From assembly GCA_900549005.1 (NCBI GenBank), contig URMT01000008.1, forward strand, positions 1-33,533: a stretch of 33,533 bases of DNA. The letters are read 5' to 3'. The number at the start of each line of letters is the position of its first letter. Positions within the stretch are counted from its first letter, which is position 1. Positions 32,971 to 33,533 of the stretch are shown piece by piece. Source of the stretch: an uncultured Eubacteriales bacterium (GTDB lineage Bacteria > Bacillota > Clostridia > Christensenellales > Borkfalkiaceae). The notes beneath the pieces are model-generated. The model worked only from the letters and a program-made list of their open reading frames with translations, was not told the DNA's origin and made no database searches. A program made the translations under genes and the position numbers.

Positions 32971-33488
32971 TTGCGCCATATATGGCGATCAATTATTCGT
33001 TTTTCTTTATGTGCGAGATGTATTGCGGCGGCAAACGGGCGCATGGCGTTGACCGGCGGCATATTTACTCAAGGCACAGCGTGGACGTGCAAATTTATTG
33101 TCAAAGTGCAATTGACCGATATATATGTGGCATGCAATCGTTTTTTACGGTCGTCATTTAAAGGCCCGTCGCGAAGGCATGAAAGCTTTTTTATCTTGCG
33201 TGACGCAAAGGCAAAAACGGCAAGAATATGCGACGACAAAAACGTTCTGTGACGAGAAAAGTGTTCTGCTCTGGCGAAATCGCAATAAAATCACGGCAAA
33301 ATGGTGACAAACCCGGCCGCAAAACGGTGGCAAAAGCAAATTTTTGCTCCGGACGATATACGGACGATATTGCGGTACTCAGACGCGGGTGACGCTACTC
33401 AACCAATCTGCCGGGCGGCCGTACGAAAAAGAAATCACAGGTGCGCAGCGCCGTTCAGTCAAATAAAAAACAAACAAGGGAGAAGTTT
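32971..33488. other. 518-bp non-coding gap with palindrome CGCCATATATGGCG
   Basis: No frame here has a ribosome binding site and protein-like composition. It holds a perfect 14-bp palindrome four bases after the recombinase-like stop (32974-32987), a weak promoter match TTGTCA-16-TATATA (33098-33125), short near-repeats (AAAATGGTGACAAA / AAAACGGTGGCAAA around 33298 and 33323; GTTCTG at about 33243 and 33262), and a 6-bp hairpin (33335-33348). It may be a long regulatory leader of the polysaccharide cluster, or decayed coding DNA. Confidence 0.4.
33350..33371. repeat. 11-bp tandem repeat
   Basis: CGGACGATATA and CGGACGATATT lie directly in tandem (one mismatch), about 120 bp upstream of the dehydrogenase start. 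A repeat of one helical turn is a plausible protein-binding site. Confidence 0.5.
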
Positions 33489-33533
33489 ATGAAAATAGCA
33501 GTAGTCGGAGTGGGCTATGTAGGCCTTTCAAAC
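33489..33533 (+). CDS. Nucleotide-sugar dehydrogenase, UDP-glucose 6-dehydrogenase type (partial)
   Basis: Only the first 15 codons are in the window. They encode a beta-strand and the Rossmann dinucleotide-binding motif GVGYVG (residues 7-12) in the form MKIAVVGVGYVGLSN, typical of the UDP-glucose/GDP-mannose dehydrogenase family, which oxidises C6 of a nucleotide sugar with NAD+ to make UDP-glucuronate or a relative for surface polysaccharides. AGGGAGAAG precedes the ATG. It probably opens a capsule or exopolysaccharide operon beyond the window. Substrate cannot be decided from so little. Confidence 0.75.
   Translation, partial: MKIAVVGVGYVGLSN

Noticed and set aside
32971..33307. Open frames of 60-93 codons between the recombinase-like gene and the dehydrogenase
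   Set aside because: The longest starts at a TTG without a ribosome binding site and over the palindrome; none looks like a protein.

Overview
The window looks like a chromosomal segment from an anaerobic, Gram-positive-type bacterium of the class Clostridia, most likely an uncultured gut or rumen lineage. The order Christensenellales is a guess from overall style, not a demonstrated assignment. The evidence is the many lipoproteins with lipobox cysteines, strong AGGAGG-type ribosome binding sites, consensus TTGACA/TATAAT promoters, GHKL/LytTR two-component systems, and the absence of any outer-membrane (SusC/D, TonB) gene.

Bases 1-6300 hold housekeeping genes: an MscS channel with a coupled membrane protein, an Hsp20 chaperone whose ribosome binding site lies inside an AU-rich hairpin (possible RNA thermometer), two small exported proteins on the minus strand, a KDPG aldolase and an SLC13/ArsB-type permease. 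This part is littered with one dispersed repeat family, bounded by GAGATTTCTCC and GAAATGAC, in short and long forms and both orientations. I saw no copy downstream of about 6300.

Bases 6383-32040 form one large surface beta-glucan-degradation region. Three paralogous two-component systems (each a 238-residue LytTR response regulator plus a 448-463-residue GHKL sensor kinase) are interleaved with three glycosidase operons. The order is TCS1, then [GH16 - GH16 - GH3], then TCS2, then [small 2-TM protein - GH3 - Cys-rich lipoprotein], then [small 2-TM protein - GH3 - CBM-like lipoprotein], then TCS3. Terminator hairpins or strong promoters separate most units. The three GH3 enzymes (1028-1043 aa) have the domain-swapped order (C-domain and FnIII-like domain before the TIM barrel) and a predicted membrane helix at each end, so the catalytic part should be looped outside the cell and tethered twice. 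Two of them overlap by 4 bp a gene for an 89-residue two-helix membrane protein and are followed by a lipoprotein carrying an unusual seven-cysteine motif. I regard this repeated [2-TM protein + double-anchored GH3 + Cys-motif lipoprotein] module, with its dedicated LytTR systems, as the best candidate for an undescribed system here. A plausible reading is that GH16 endo-enzymes cut mixed-linkage or beta-1,3-glucan at the surface, binding lipoproteins hold the chains, and GH3 enzymes release glucose or short sugars next to the membrane. No sugar transporter is in the window.

Bases 32041-33533 are a new region: a terminator, AT-richer DNA, a serine-recombinase-like protein that has lost its catalytic serine and active-site arginines, a 518-bp gap with palindromes and short repeats, and the first 15 codons of a nucleotide-sugar dehydrogenase. 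It is probably the start of a surface-polysaccharide cluster.
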